A stretch of 64,000 bases of DNA from Kroppenstedtia eburnea (GCF_013282215.1 NZ_CP048103.1:2294001-2358000), one strand, 5' to 3'; shown: positions 28,633 to 37,125, numbered from the stretch's first letter. The notes: generated by a model not told the origin, from the sequence alone. Numbers and translations are program-made.

Positions 28633-29106
28633 ATGAGCACACATCGGGTGGAACGCCTGAAGATCAATTATAAAACCTTGGAAGAGTTCCAAAAGTTCCG
28701 GGAATACGGAGCACAGGAGCTCTCCATGCTGGAGGATCTCCAGGCGAACATCATCGAAAATGACAGCAATTCCCCTTTTTACGGTATCTATGAGGAGGAT
28801 CAACTGGTTGCCCGGATCAGCCTCTACCGGATCGATGCCAAGTATGACCGTTATTTCAAACCGGCCCAGGATTACTACGAACTCTGGAAGTTGGAGGTTC
28901 TGCCTCAATACCGGGAGCAAAAATATGGAACCGCTTTGGTCCAGCACGCCAAAAGTTTCGGCCTGCCCGTCAAGACCAACGCCCGTTGTCGCTCGGATGA
29001 ATTCTGGAGGAAGATGGGATTCCAACCGGTCACCTACAATCCCGTTCGCGACCGCGGGGAAAATCCTTTTGTATGGCTCCCGTCGGGAGTCGGCTTGCAA
29101 GACTAG
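28633..29106 (+). CDS. ylbP: GNAT-family N-acetyltransferase, YlbP type
   Basis: A 157-residue acetyltransferase-fold protein. YYELWKLEVLPQYREQKYGTALVQHAKSFG spans the strand and acetyl-CoA-binding loop (Q/RxxGxG/A-like QYREQKYGTA). Substrate unknown. The start is ATG 28633 behind AAAGGAG; an ATG seven codons upstream would overlap the Shine-Dalgarno. Position next to rsfA and, beyond the inserted catabolic operon, panE and bshC matches B. subtilis ylbO-ylbP-ylbQ-yllA. The TAG stop coincides with the first bases of repeat copy D. Confidence 0.85.
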   Translation: MSTHRVERLKINYKTLEEFQKFREYGAQELSMLEDLQANIIENDSNSPFYGIYEEDQLVARISLYRIDAKYDRYFKPAQDYYELWKLEVLPQYREQKYGTALVQHAKSFGLPVKTNARCRSDEFWRKMGFQPVTYNPVRDRGENPFVWLPSGVGLQD

Positions 29107-29268
29107 GGCGTGTCTGGTATTCAATCTTCCGTGGAATGTGAGACGTTGTGAGAGTAAAAGAGGGAGGGTTGGGTTTCCCATGGAGTGATTTTGGATCGTC
29201 AGGACAACGAAAACGACATGTGAAACCCAATCCCGACCGTATTCAAAGGCAGTAAATCACCATGCTTC
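29104..29268. repeat. Palindromic repeat element, copy D (hybrid: type 2 left end, type 1 right end)
   Basis: The left end TAGGGCGTGTCTGGTATTCAA is type 2. The right end, read on the minus strand, is GGAAGCATGGTGATTTACTGC, type 1. The core is inverted relative to copies A, E and G. The left 60 bases match the right arm of copy G. Confidence 0.75.
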
Positions 29269-29288
29269 CAGAGCATCTGAAAGGAAAA

Positions 29289-29335
29289 GAGAAACCCGTT
29301 CATTTTCTTCTTTGAAAACGGGTTTCTCTCTTTTT
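29289..29335. terminator. Bidirectional terminator between ylbP and rsfA
   Basis: A 12-bp stem GAGAAACCCGTT / AACGGGTTTCTC is followed on the plus strand by a T-rich run. It overlaps the rsfA stop, so it can end both convergent genes. Confidence 0.8.
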
Positions 29336-29951
29336 ATTTGTCCATCCGCTCCAGGTTGCCGTTGGCCTCCATGCGAAACCGGGTCTGACTCCCGTCCTCT
29401 TCCTCTTCCAAGAGAGCCAGTTTCCGTGCCCGGTCCATGATCTGGATCAATGCTTTGTAATCGTCATTGACCACCCGGTAGTCCGTCTGCACGTTATTGA
29501 GTCGGCCTTTCATCTCTTCATTTTCCTCGGAGAGACGACGGATTCGATCATCTTGCTCTTCAATCTCCTTTTCCAGATCTCCCTGCCGCTTGCGCATTTC
29601 CAGAACCTCCGCCTTATGCTGGCGTAAAAAACGGATAATCGCGTCCAAGGAAGCCGTCTGATCCTGATCCAGGTTCAGTTCCTCCGCTTTCACCCGGTTA
29701 CGGCTGCGGGAATGCTTCTCCTGCTTCTTTTTTTGCCGTTGGGCTTTGGCGATTTGGATCGCCGCTTCATATTTTTTTCGCACCAGGCTGTTCCATCGGA
29801 AACCACAGGCGGCAGGAGTGCGTCCCAACTTTTCCGCCACTTCCTCAAAAGCGTTCAGCTGGGTTCCACCTTCCCGGATATGGCGCAGGGTCACCTCCGC
29901 CAAAATCAGGTCATCGTCGGGTGTCCATGCATCTTGCCTTTTGACTGCCAT
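29334..29951 (-). CDS. rsfA: RsfA-type prespore transcription factor
   Basis: RsfA (YlbO) modulates forespore SigF-dependent transcription in B. subtilis. The 205 residues start with a MYB/SANT-like helix-turn-helix ([19 protein letters not shown]...[16 protein letters not shown]), then a basic linker and a long coiled coil (about 105-175). The start is ATG 29951 behind GGAGGG; 14 further codons upstream are unsupported. Its place beside ylbP agrees with the Bacillus order. Confidence 0.9.
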   Translation of the reverse strand: MAVKRQDAWTPDDDLILAEVTLRHIREGGTQLNAFEEVAEKLGRTPAACGFRWNSLVRKKYEAAIQIAKAQRQKKKQEKHSRSRNRVKAEELNLDQDQTASLDAIIRFLRQHKAEVLEMRKRQGDLEKEIEEQDDRIRRLSEENEEMKGRLNNVQTDYRVVNDDYKALIQIMDRARKLALLEEEEDGSQTRFRMEANGNLERMDK

Positions 29952-30100
29952 CAGACCGATACCCTCCAATCCTTGATCCACCGATAACGGCATACTGCGA
30001 TGTCGTTCTATCTGTATGCGTTTGGTATAAATCGTAGTATATGTAACTACTAATTTTTATTACCCAAACCTGTTCTCCCTATACCTTCCCGTCCACTTCC

Positions 30101-30128
30101 AAAAAAAAGAGCCCTTGTAGGGCTTTTC
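30101..30128 (-). terminator. Intrinsic terminator beyond repeat copy E
   Basis: AGCCC-TTGTA-GGGCT stem followed on the minus strand by a run of eight T residues. It would end transcripts from the enoyl-CoA hydratase gene after they pass through repeat copy E. Confidence 0.7.
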
Positions 30129-30151
30129 ATATCAGGGCGTATGTTTCGCTT

Positions 30152-30277
30152 TAGAAGCGTTGTGATTTAGTGCGTTCTTGGACGGTCGGGATTGGGTTTC
30201 ACATTCCGTTTTCGTTGTTCTTACGATCCAAAATCACTCCATGTGAAACCCAACCCTCCCTGTTCACAACACTTATA
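30152..30277. repeat. Palindromic repeat element, copy E (type 1 ends)
   Basis: The left end is TAGAAGCGTTGTGATTTAG and the right end TTCACAACACTTA is slightly degenerate. The core is complete, with 12-bp arms. AGGGCGTATG just to the left (from about 30134) resembles a decayed type 2 end. Confidence 0.75.
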
Positions 30278-30317
30278 GGGAAACCGGGTGTAACAGTCTT
30301 TCCTTCAGACACTTTCA

Positions 30318-31115
30318 TTACCGGTCAGGACCCGGAAAGGGGGAAGGTCGGGAAGGGCGGGGACGATTGAGAAAATCCTCCACCGCCTGCACATGTTCTT
30401 CCGTTTCCCACAGACGGGCACAGGTTCGGGCTTCCCGCCGAACCAGCTGATCCCGGGGCTCCCCTTCCCGGGTCGCATCCGCCAGCTCCATATAGGCTTG
30501 GATCACTCCCAGGGAGCGCTGGGTGAAGGATTGGACAAAACGACGGACCGAAGGGAGGAACTCGGCGAAAGGAACCACCTCCGTAATCCATCCCCACTCG
30601 TACAGGCGCCGGGCGTCCACCCGTTCACCACTCAACAGGAGATAGAGTGCCCGGTTTCGCGGAAGCTGCTCCAACAGGCGGGAGCCTCCTCCCCAACCCG
30701 TGGTGATCCCCAAACCGGACTGGATAAATCCGAAACGGGCCTGATCGGAGGCGATCCGGAAATCGCAGGCGGCGGCAATTTCACAACCGCCGCCCACGGC
30801 GATTCCCTGGACGGCGGCCACTGTCGGTTTGCCGAAAGTACGGAGCTCTTCGAGCAAGTTTCCCATCCGGTGATGCACCGGAAACACCTCGTCCGCAGTT
30901 TTCAATCGATGAAACTCCTCCAGATCCCCTCCGGAGACAAAGGTCTGTTCATCCCCGGCCAACACCAGTGCTTTGACGGAATCATCTTCCCTCATCCCTC
31001 CCAACACCTCTGCCAGCTCTTCCATCATGCGAAAATTAACCGCATTTCGCACCTCCGGCCGGTGGAAAAAGATCCAGCCGATCCCCTGTTGGATCTCTGT
31101 GCGCAAGGTTTCCAT
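30318..31115 (-). CDS. Enoyl-CoA hydratase/isomerase family protein
   Basis: A crotonase-fold protein of 265 residues, with SGGDLEEFHRL (oxyanion loop), VAAVQGIAVGGGCEIAAACDFRIAS and a FIQSGLGITTGWGGGSRL segment. The second glycine-rich loop reads TTGWGGGSRL rather than PGAGGTQRL, and the usual second catalytic Glu is not clear, so isomerase or other acyl-CoA chemistry is possible. The start is ATG 31115, seven bases after GGAGG. It is monocistronic. It is distinct from the yngF-type paralogue 5 kb away. Confidence 0.82.
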   Translation of the reverse strand: METLRTEIQQGIGWIFFHRPEVRNAVNFRMMEELAEVLGGMREDDSVKALVLAGDEQTFVSGGDLEEFHRLKTADEVFPVHHRMGNLLEELRTFGKPTVAAVQGIAVGGGCEIAAACDFRIASDQARFGFIQSGLGITTGWGGGSRLLEQLPRNRALYLLLSGERVDARRLYEWGWITEVVPFAEFLPSVRRFVQSFTQRSLGVIQAYMELADATREGEPRDQLVRREARTCARLWETEEHVQAVEDFLNRPRPSRPSPFPGPDR

Positions 31116-31303
31116 GATCATTCCTCCATTTCCCGTCGGGTTATGTATTCCTGACTGTTTCATGACACAAACTATCCATGACTTGATCCCCATTTTGCAC
31201 AGGGTTATAATAAGTGATGATTCGAGTGACAGGGGTCGGGATCCGCCGGATGGCGAGGGTCTCCAACGGGGAAAACAGATATGCAGGCAAGGAGTGGACT
31301 GCA

Positions 31304-31531
31304 ATGGACCGCATGTTTCGTGTTTTGGGATTTTGGTTGCTGGTGATCGGATTGATGTTCATGGCCGGGGATATGCTTACACTTGCAATTTTGTTCGGCG
31401 TGCAAGCGATCCTCTTTTTCATCCTCGGTTACATGAAGTATACGGAACGTACTTATATGTTGCTTTTCGGAGGTTATATGTTCCTCGCCTTCACCGGGAT
31501 CGTCTATTGGTCCTTCTTCCAGGTGGGTTGA
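31304..31531 (+). CDS. DUF2626 small membrane protein (YqgY-like)
   Basis: A 75-residue protein, MDRMFRVLGFWLLVIG..., with two or three hydrophobic helices (about 6-45 and 53-72). The opening MDRMFRVLGFW is characteristic of DUF2626/YqgY proteins of Bacillales. Function unknown. The start is ATG 31304 behind AAGGAG; the frame is open 30 codons further upstream without support. Single gene with its own terminator. Confidence 0.8.
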   Translation: MDRMFRVLGFWLLVIGLMFMAGDMLTLAILFGVQAILFFILGYMKYTERTYMLLFGGYMFLAFTGIVYWSFFQVG

Positions 31532-31545
31532 ATCCAGCGGCTCAC

Positions 31546-31592
31546 AAAAAGCGACTGCCTGACTGCACTTTGCAGAGGCAGTCGCTTTTTTT
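31546..31592. terminator. Bidirectional terminator
   Basis: AAAAAGCGACTGCCT and AGGCAGTCGCTTTTTTT form a long stem with T-runs on both strands. It ends the DUF2626 gene (plus) and the MidA-like gene (minus), which stops at 31597. Confidence 0.88.
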
Positions 31593-31596
31593 GATT

Positions 31597-32721
31597 TCAG
31601 GAGAGCTCCTCCTTCAGACCCGTTACGGGAACCTCCACTCCCTTGGACTGGATCAAGACCCGAAACGAATCCCCCATCCCACCTGCGAGAGCCAGTTGCC
31701 GGATCGCCCGGTTGCGCCGGGCTTCCGGACTGAAGGGATCGGCGGGTGCAACCGCCAGCCGGTCCAGGATCCCCGCCGCTTGCAAAAACCGGGTCTGGGT
31801 GGTGTAAACCAAATTTTGCAATCCCATCACTTCCCCGAGATCCATCAACGCCGAAAAATGGACATGGGAGGTTAGATCCGAGTCTCCCGGATGGGAATAA
31901 CAGTCCACATGAAGCTGATGATTCCGAAAACAACGGAGTGTACCGTCTTTTCGCTGGGGCAGGGACAATTCTTCCGTCGTCCCTCCGTAATCGATGGTAA
32001 TCAGATAACCGTTTTTCAGCCATTCGCCGATCTCTTCCAGCCAGGCCAGGGCATCCAGCGGCACTTCCGCTGTCCACCCTTCAGGAAGATCCCAATCCAG
32101 ACGGTGAAAGTAGGCCGCCAAGGACGGATGACTGAGTGGACGTGAACACTCCACCAACCGCTCACGATCCTCATCCCAGGCCACATGGATTTCCAACAGC
32201 TCGCCTTCTTTTCTCGTCACCCGGTGTACGGGAAAAGCATCCAACAGTTCATTGGAAAAGAGAATGCAGGGTGAATCCGGCGGAATCTCCGTCACCGCTT
32301 CCGCCCAGTGAACGGGAACGGGAGCATCTCTCAGCCGTTCACTTTGCAGCTCACGGTGAAAAGGACTCGTCTCCACCAGCCACAGACTCTGCGGCAGTCT
32401 TTTCCCTTCCTCCAGAGAAGAGAGGATGTTCCCCGCCAGGCGGCCGTCCCCTCCTCCCGCCTCCACCAAAGTCCAAGGACATCCGGGAGAAAAGGATGAC
32501 ACCATCCCCGAGATCACCCGGCCCAGCGTTTCACCAAACACATCACCCAGATGGGGACTGGTGTAAAAATCCCCCCTCTTTCCGATCTTCAAACCCTCCC
32601 GGCGGTAATAACCCCAGCGGGGGTGGTACAACGCCTGTTCCATATACCGGCGAAAGGAAATCCTTTTTTCAGGATGGGCCTGGATCTCTTCCACAATCAC
32701 CGCCAACAGTGGATCATCCAT
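31597..32721 (-). CDS. SAM-dependent methyltransferase, MidA/NDUFAF7-like (DUF185)
   Basis: A 374-residue protein of the MidA family; the eukaryotic relative methylates an arginine of complex I, the bacterial target is unknown. Visible motifs are GDFYTSPHLGDVFGETLGR, LVEAGGGDGRLAGNIL (SAM-binding loop), FSNELLDAFPVHRV and LITIDYGGTTEEL. The start is ATG 32721, nine bases after GAGGGGG; the GTG at 32739 overlapping cysK lacks a Shine-Dalgarno. Last gene of the sulfur/redox operon, 14 bases after cysK. Confidence 0.88.
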   Translation of the reverse strand: MDDPLLAVIVEEIQAHPEKRISFRRYMEQALYHPRWGYYRREGLKIGKRGDFYTSPHLGDVFGETLGRVISGMVSSFSPGCPWTLVEAGGGDGRLAGNILSSLEEGKRLPQSLWLVETSPFHRELQSERLRDAPVPVHWAEAVTEIPPDSPCILFSNELLDAFPVHRVTRKEGELLEIHVAWDEDRERLVECSRPLSHPSLAAYFHRLDWDLPEGWTAEVPLDALAWLEEIGEWLKNGYLITIDYGGTTEELSLPQRKDGTLRCFRNHQLHVDCYSHPGDSDLTSHVHFSALMDLGEVMGLQNLVYTTQTRFLQAAGILDRLAVAPADPFSPEARRNRAIRQLALAGGMGDSFRVLIQSKGVEVPVTGLKEELS

Positions 32722-32735
32722 CTGCGGCCACCCCC

Positions 32736-33698
32736 TCACGAGGAAAACAGATCCGTGCTCAAATAACGTTCTCCGGTATCCGGTGCCATGCAGATCACCC
32801 GTTTTCCCGGACCCAGACGCCGGGCCACCTGAAGGGCGGCCCAGACCGAGGCCCCGGAGGAAGGGCCGACCAGGATTCCCTCCAACCGGGCGAGACGGCG
32901 GGTGATTTCCGCCGCATGATCATCGGAGACGTGCAAAATCTCATCATAGATATCCCGGTTTAAGATCGGGGGGATGAAACCGGGACTCGTACCGGGAATT
33001 TGATGAGGACCGGGGGAACCACCAGCCAGCACCGGCGAGCTCTCAGGTTCGACCACAGTGATATGGATTCCGGGAACTTGCTTGCGCAACACTTCCCCGG
33101 TTCCGGTGATGGTCCCGCCGGTTCCCGCCGTGGCCACAAAGGCATCCAGCCGTCCCCCCGCTTGCCTGATGATTTCCGGTCCCGTGGTTATCCGGTGCAC
33201 CTCGGGATTGAAACGGTTTTCAAATTGAAGGGGCATAAAGGAACCCGGAATCTCCTTCACCAATGCCTCTGCCTTGCGGATCGCTCCCGGCATCCGCTCC
33301 CCACCGGGGGTGAGCACCACTTCCGCCCCGTAAGCCTTCAGAATCCGGATCCGTTCCCCGCTCATGGTGTCGGGCATCACCAGGATGGTCCGGTATCCCC
33401 TGACCGCTCCCACCAATGCCAGGCCGATCCCGGTATTGCCGCTGGTCGGTTCAATGATCGTCGCCCCCGGCTTCAGGAGTCCCGCCTCTTCCGCTTGGCA
33501 AATCATATGGAGAGCTGTCCGGTCTTTGACACTGCCGCCGGGATTGAAGTACTCCAGTTTGACCCACACCTGGGCATCTTCCGGACCGGTCAGACGACGG
33601 AGGCGAACCAGCGGGGTACCCCCGATCAGATCGGTGATCCGGTTTGCGGTGCAAAGAGGCTCCCGGTTTGGGTTTATTTCTCCGTCGGTCCGGTCCAC
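32736..33698 (-). CDS. cysK: Cysteine synthase family protein (PLP-dependent)
   Basis: O-acetylserine sulfhydrylase-type enzyme making cysteine. The 320 residues contain NPGGSVKDRTALHMI (PLP Lys), EPTSGNTGIGLALVGA, ATAGTGGTITGTGEVL and GGSPGPHQIPGTSPGFIPPIL, the CysK region covering substrate binding. The start is GTG 33698, nine bases after GGGAGG, inside the end of the rhodanese gene (25-base overlap). A cystathionine beta-synthase-like role cannot be excluded; cysteine synthase is the simplest reading. Confidence 0.88.
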   Translation of the reverse strand: MDRTDGEINPNREPLCTANRITDLIGGTPLVRLRRLTGPEDAQVWVKLEYFNPGGSVKDRTALHMICQAEEAGLLKPGATIIEPTSGNTGIGLALVGAVRGYRTILVMPDTMSGERIRILKAYGAEVVLTPGGERMPGAIRKAEALVKEIPGSFMPLQFENRFNPEVHRITTGPEIIRQAGGRLDAFVATAGTGGTITGTGEVLRKQVPGIHITVVEPESSPVLAGGSPGPHQIPGTSPGFIPPILNRDIYDEILHVSDDHAAEITRRLARLEGILVGPSSGASVWAALQVARRLGPGKRVICMAPDTGERYLSTDLFSS

Positions 33699-33997
33699 TC
33701 CAGCATTCCTCCCTTAAGGTTGAACAGCCGCAGGAATCCGTACATGGACAGGATGTTGGCGGCGATCACACTCCGGCGGCCGCTCCGGCAGATGAGGAGA
33801 ATCTCCCGATCCTTGACATCCTCCAGTTCCCCGACCCGCTCCTCCATCTCATCATAGGGAATGTGTCGGGCTCCCGGGAGATGCCCCTCTTCATATTCTT
33901 CTGCCGTGCGGACATCCACCGGGACATACCGGAGCCGCTCCGCTTCCCCGGCTCGGCTCAGCTCCCCTGCATCCACGTCGGTATATCGCTTTCCCAT
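33674..33997 (-). CDS. Rhodanese-like domain protein
   Basis: A single 107-residue rhodanese domain, likely a cytoplasmic sulfur-transfer protein. VDVRTAEEYEEGHLPGARHIPY is the CH2A-like start and LICRSGRRSVIAANIL holds the active-site Cys loop CRSGRRS. ATG start behind AGGGGTG. Lies between resA and cysK; the overlap with cysK suggests coupled expression, possibly handling persulfide sulfur. Confidence 0.9.
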   Translation of the reverse strand: MGKRYTDVDAGELSRAGEAERLRYVPVDVRTAEEYEEGHLPGARHIPYDEMEERVGELEDVKDREILLICRSGRRSVIAANILSMYGFLRLFNLKGGMLEWTGPTEK

Positions 33998-34077
33998 ACT
34001 TTCACCCCTTGTGATTCAATCTTAATCCACATGATAACACGACTTTGACCGCCCTGAAACAAAAGAAGCCCTGTCCT

Positions 34078-34608
34078 TCACCTGGACAAGGCTTCAAGTG
34101 CATAAGTCTCAATCTGAACATCATCCATCTGGCCCTTCACTATGCGGACCACTTTTCCATCTTTATCGATGAACAGACTGGTGGGAATCGGTCCGATCCG
34201 GTACTGATCCACCACTTTCCGCTCTTTATCGAGGAGAATGGGAAAAGAGAGATCCAGCTGTCGGACAAAGCCTTTCACCGTCAACTGGGATTCCGCGATA
34301 TTCACCCCCACCACGACCAATCCCTTGTCCCGATGCTTCTCATACACCTTCTGGATCGCCGGCATCTCATCACGGCAAGGCTCACACCACGTGGCCCAGA
34401 AATTGAGGAGAACTGCCCGGCCCCTGAGCTCGCTCAGCTTCATTTCCTTTCCGTCCAAGGTTTGCAGCTGAAAGTCCGGGGCTTCCATCCCCTCCTCCAC
34501 CGTCTGCTTCTCACCGTCGCTCACGGTCTTGTAAATAGCAAAGGCCACCGCTCCCACCATGATCAACATCAGCACCCGGCGGACCCAATATCGCGTTTTT
34601 CGGTTCAT
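34078..34608 (-). CDS. resA: Thiol-disulfide oxidoreductase ResA
   Basis: An extracytoplasmic thioredoxin-fold protein that reduces the haem-binding cysteines of apocytochrome c. The 176 residues have an N-terminal membrane anchor (about 9-29) and the active site NFWATWCEPCRDEMP with CEPC. A cis-Pro segment IGPIPTSLFIDKDG follows. Start ATG 34608 with GGTGAT upstream. Works with CcdA, the next gene upstream, which supplies electrons across the membrane. Confidence 0.9.
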   Translation of the reverse strand: MNRKTRYWVRRVLMLIMVGAVAFAIYKTVSDGEKQTVEEGMEAPDFQLQTLDGKEMKLSELRGRAVLLNFWATWCEPCRDEMPAIQKVYEKHRDKGLVVVGVNIAESQLTVKGFVRQLDLSFPILLDKERKVVDQYRIGPIPTSLFIDKDGKVVRIVKGQMDDVQIETYALEALSR

Positions 34609-34708
34609 CTCAAGTATCACCTTTCAAAGGTCCGTTTCCGTGACTGTTACGTGTCCCATATTGTCCGAAAGCTCCTTTGGGTGAGAAGAGGGCAGTAACC
34701 CCGGCTTG

Positions 34709-35422
34709 TCAAAACCCCGTAAAGCCCCCGAACAGCTCTGTCAACCATGCGATGAGGATGGTCATCCGGTTGGTATATAGAAGCACCCCGAACACCACCA
34801 TCAAAGCGCCGCCCGCCTTCATCAGAGAGCTGGAGTACTTCAGGATCCAGCGGGTGCGCCCGAGGAAGAATGCCATGATGAAAAAGGGAATGGCAAAGCC
34901 GAGTGTATAAGCGGTGATATAGGCGAACCCGGCTGAAGGATTGGAAGCGGCCAGTGCCAACACAGAGACCAGAATCGGGCCGACGCAGGGGGTCCAGCCC
35001 GCCGCAAAGGCCATTCCGATCACGGAAGAGCCCACATAACCCCACCGCTTTTTCCCCACCTCCAACCGCTTTTCCCTCATCAAAAAACCGGGTTTGAACA
35101 GCCCCAACATAAACAGTCCCATCACCGCGATCAGCACCCCGCCCAGCATCCGGATCAAGTTCCGGTATTCGCTGAAAAAGGATCCAACCCAGCTCGCGGA
35201 AAAACCGAGGGCGAAAAAGATGATGGAAAAGCCCAGGATAAAGAACAACGTGTGCAGCATCGTTGCCCGCTTCATTTGCCGGGATTGATTCGTATCCTGC
35301 AACTGACTGACCGAGACCCCGGTGATATATGAAATATACGATGGATACAGCGGCAAACAACAGGGGGAGATAAAAGAGAGCACCCCCGCCCCGAAAGCCA
35401 GCCAGATACTCACATCCGCCAT
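34709..35422 (-). CDS. ccdA: Cytochrome c biogenesis protein CcdA
   Basis: A six-helix membrane protein (237 residues) that passes reducing equivalents from cytoplasmic thioredoxin to extracytoplasmic ResA/TlpA-type proteins. The two redox cysteines lie in FISPCCLPLYPSYISYITG and GWTPCVGPILVSV. ATG start behind GAGGAGGAG. It is placed between tlpA and resA in one operon. Confidence 0.94.
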   Translation of the reverse strand: MADVSIWLAFGAGVLSFISPCCLPLYPSYISYITGVSVSQLQDTNQSRQMKRATMLHTLFFILGFSIIFFALGFSASWVGSFFSEYRNLIRMLGGVLIAVMGLFMLGLFKPGFLMREKRLEVGKKRWGYVGSSVIGMAFAAGWTPCVGPILVSVLALAASNPSAGFAYITAYTLGFAIPFFIMAFFLGRTRWILKYSSSLMKAGGALMVVFGVLLYTNRMTILIAWLTELFGGFTGF

Positions 35423-35450
35423 CGGAACTCCTCCTCTCGCAAATCACCAA

Positions 35451-36071
35451 TCAGGAGGTCAATTCCCTCATGATTTCCTCCAACTGTTCTTCAGTCATCG
35501 CTCCCATGATCTTTCGGATGACTTGCCCTTTTTCATCCACAATGTAGGTTTGGGGAATGGAGAAGGCCATATACTTCTCCCCCACTTTCCCTGTCTCATC
35601 CATCAAAACAGGAAAGGTGTATTTCCCGTCCTTTATATAGTCGATCATCTTGTCTTTGTTGTCCAGACTGGTCAGATTCACCATGTGAAAATTCACCTGA
35701 TCGCCATACTTTTCATAGGCTTTCTGCAGGTGGGGCATCTCCACCTTGCACGGCGGACACCAAGACGCCCACAGGTTGACCAGAGAGGGCTTCCCCCCGT
35801 TTTTGGACAGGGTGACCTTTTTGCCCTCCAGTGTGTTCAAGGTGAAATCAGGGGCCTGGAATCCTTCCTCCGATCGCACTTCCCTGGTCGCTCCTGTCTT
35901 CCTTGTTTCACCTGACTTTTCTTCCTTCGCAACTCCGGCTTTCCCTTGCTCACTGTGATCGGTAGCCGCCTTTTCCGTATCTTCGCCCGAATCCGTCGCC
36001 TTCCAGATCGCCCCGGCAATCGCCGCGAGGATGACGATGCCGATCAGGACATTGCGCCAACGGTGGCCCAT
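35451..36071 (-). CDS. TlpA/ResA-type membrane-anchored thioredoxin
   Basis: 206 residues: an N-terminal membrane anchor (about 8-24), a charged Glu/Lys/Thr-rich linker (about 28-65) and a TlpA-like redoxin domain with NLWASWCPPCKVEMPHL (CPPC active site) and the cis-Pro motif SIPQTYIVDEKG. A second extracytoplasmic thiol-disulfide protein in the same operon as ResA and CcdA; the two may have different clients. Start ATG behind GGAGGGAAT. Confidence 0.88.
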   Translation of the reverse strand: MGHRWRNVLIGIVILAAIAGAIWKATDSGEDTEKAATDHSEQGKAGVAKEEKSGETRKTGATREVRSEEGFQAPDFTLNTLEGKKVTLSKNGGKPSLVNLWASWCPPCKVEMPHLQKAYEKYGDQVNFHMVNLTSLDNKDKMIDYIKDGKYTFPVLMDETGKVGEKYMAFSIPQTYIVDEKGQVIRKIMGAMTEEQLEEIMRELTS

Positions 36072-36105
36072 ATCATTCCCTCCTCGAAAATAATCGGCCT
36101 CGGAG

Positions 36106-36894
36106 TTATTTCACCTTTCGCCCTGGAACCGAAGTTTTTGATGAGGTTGCCTGAGATCCCCCCAGGTACGGAGCTTCTTTCCTCCCGTTCCACCATCCTG
36201 CGACCCATCCCGTCAAAGCCACTCCCGCAAAGGCCCATTGTTCGCCGGAGAGGGCCCACCACCTGGTAACGGGATAATAGTCGAAATATGAGATGATCAA
36301 CAACCCCACTCCCGCCGCCGTCACAATCCGGGCAAAGCTTTCGCCTTCCCGGAGCCGGCCCCGTCCCCGCCACATCCAGACACCGACAGCAGCCAGAACT
36401 GCCGCCCGGTAAAAATGGATCGGATGGTAAATCTGCTGATATCCTTCCGGAGAGACTCCCCAGGGAAGCGTCGTGGGAGCCCCCAGCCGGACAAAGAGAA
36501 GGGAGAGCCCCGCCCCCGCCACCAACGCGGTGACGGCCGCCGCATCCAACAACCGGCGGTACCCGGCATCGGACTTGCGGGCCACCCACACAAGAAATCC
36601 CGCCGCCGACAACCAAGCCAACCACCATCCCTTCTCTGTGCCGGACATATAAAGAAGAGACAGGGGGTGGTTCACAAAGGACAGAGGATCCCACAACACC
36701 GGGCTCCACCGCCAGAGGATATACCACAACAGTGCGGCCTGGACAAAGGGTTCCGTCCATTTCACCTTTTTTCCCACGAAATCCTTCTCCAGCAGGGTCG
36801 CCACTTTGCCGCCGACGGCAATCCATGCCCACAGGGCCAACCACTTGACCGGGATCAGAAAGGACCCCACCGGCAGGACATCAGTTGTCAACAT
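36106..36894 (-). CDS. Lgt-superfamily membrane protein, probably non-catalytic
   Basis: A polytopic membrane protein of 262 residues with about seven hydrophobic segments. Two stretches resemble prolipoprotein diacylglyceryl transferase: GAPTTLPWGV (compare the Lgt GRPTDLPWGV region) followed by IYHPIHFYRA (compare RHPSQLYEA). The N-terminal IPVKWLALWAWIA fits Lgt helix 1. The catalytic HGG region and the GRIGNFxN motif are not recognisable, so lipid transfer is doubtful. It heads the TlpA-CcdA-ResA operon. A 23-codon ORF overlaps its start. Family assignment is my reading and moderate. Confidence 0.6.
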   Translation of the reverse strand: MLTTDVLPVGSFLIPVKWLALWAWIAVGGKVATLLEKDFVGKKVKWTEPFVQAALLWYILWRWSPVLWDPLSFVNHPLSLLYMSGTEKGWWLAWLSAAGFLVWVARKSDAGYRRLLDAAAVTALVAGAGLSLLFVRLGAPTTLPWGVSPEGYQQIYHPIHFYRAAVLAAVGVWMWRGRGRLREGESFARIVTAAGVGLLIISYFDYYPVTRWWALSGEQWAFAGVALTGWVAGWWNGRKEAPYLGGSQATSSKTSVPGRKVK

Positions 36895-36959
36895 CGGATC
36901 CCCCCTGGCACGGACAACATTACCCTCTCATCATCGACGATCAGGATGGATGGTTTCAT
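36888..36959 (-). CDS. Possible 23-codon leader ORF
   Basis: On the minus strand GGAGG is followed after seven bases by an ATG opening MKPSILIVDDERVMLSVPGG and ending at a TGA that overlaps the first codons of the Lgt-like gene. The good Shine-Dalgarno and stop-start overlap suggest a translated leader peptide. ILIVDDE is also the usual beginning of response-regulator receiver domains, so it could be a relic. No independent evidence of expression. Confidence 0.35.
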   Translation of the reverse strand: MKPSILIVDDERVMLSVPGGIRC

Positions 36960-37125
36960 GGTCATCCCTCCTATCTTAACATCCAGTGTCGGCTCTCCTC
37001 TCCCATTGTAACCGCCACTTGTGGTGTTTCTGTGAAGAACGCCGGATGGGCGGGATCAAACCATGGGCGGCGGTCGTCTTCTATTATATTATTAGGGAAA
37101 AAGAAGCGGGGAGGCTCCCCTCACC

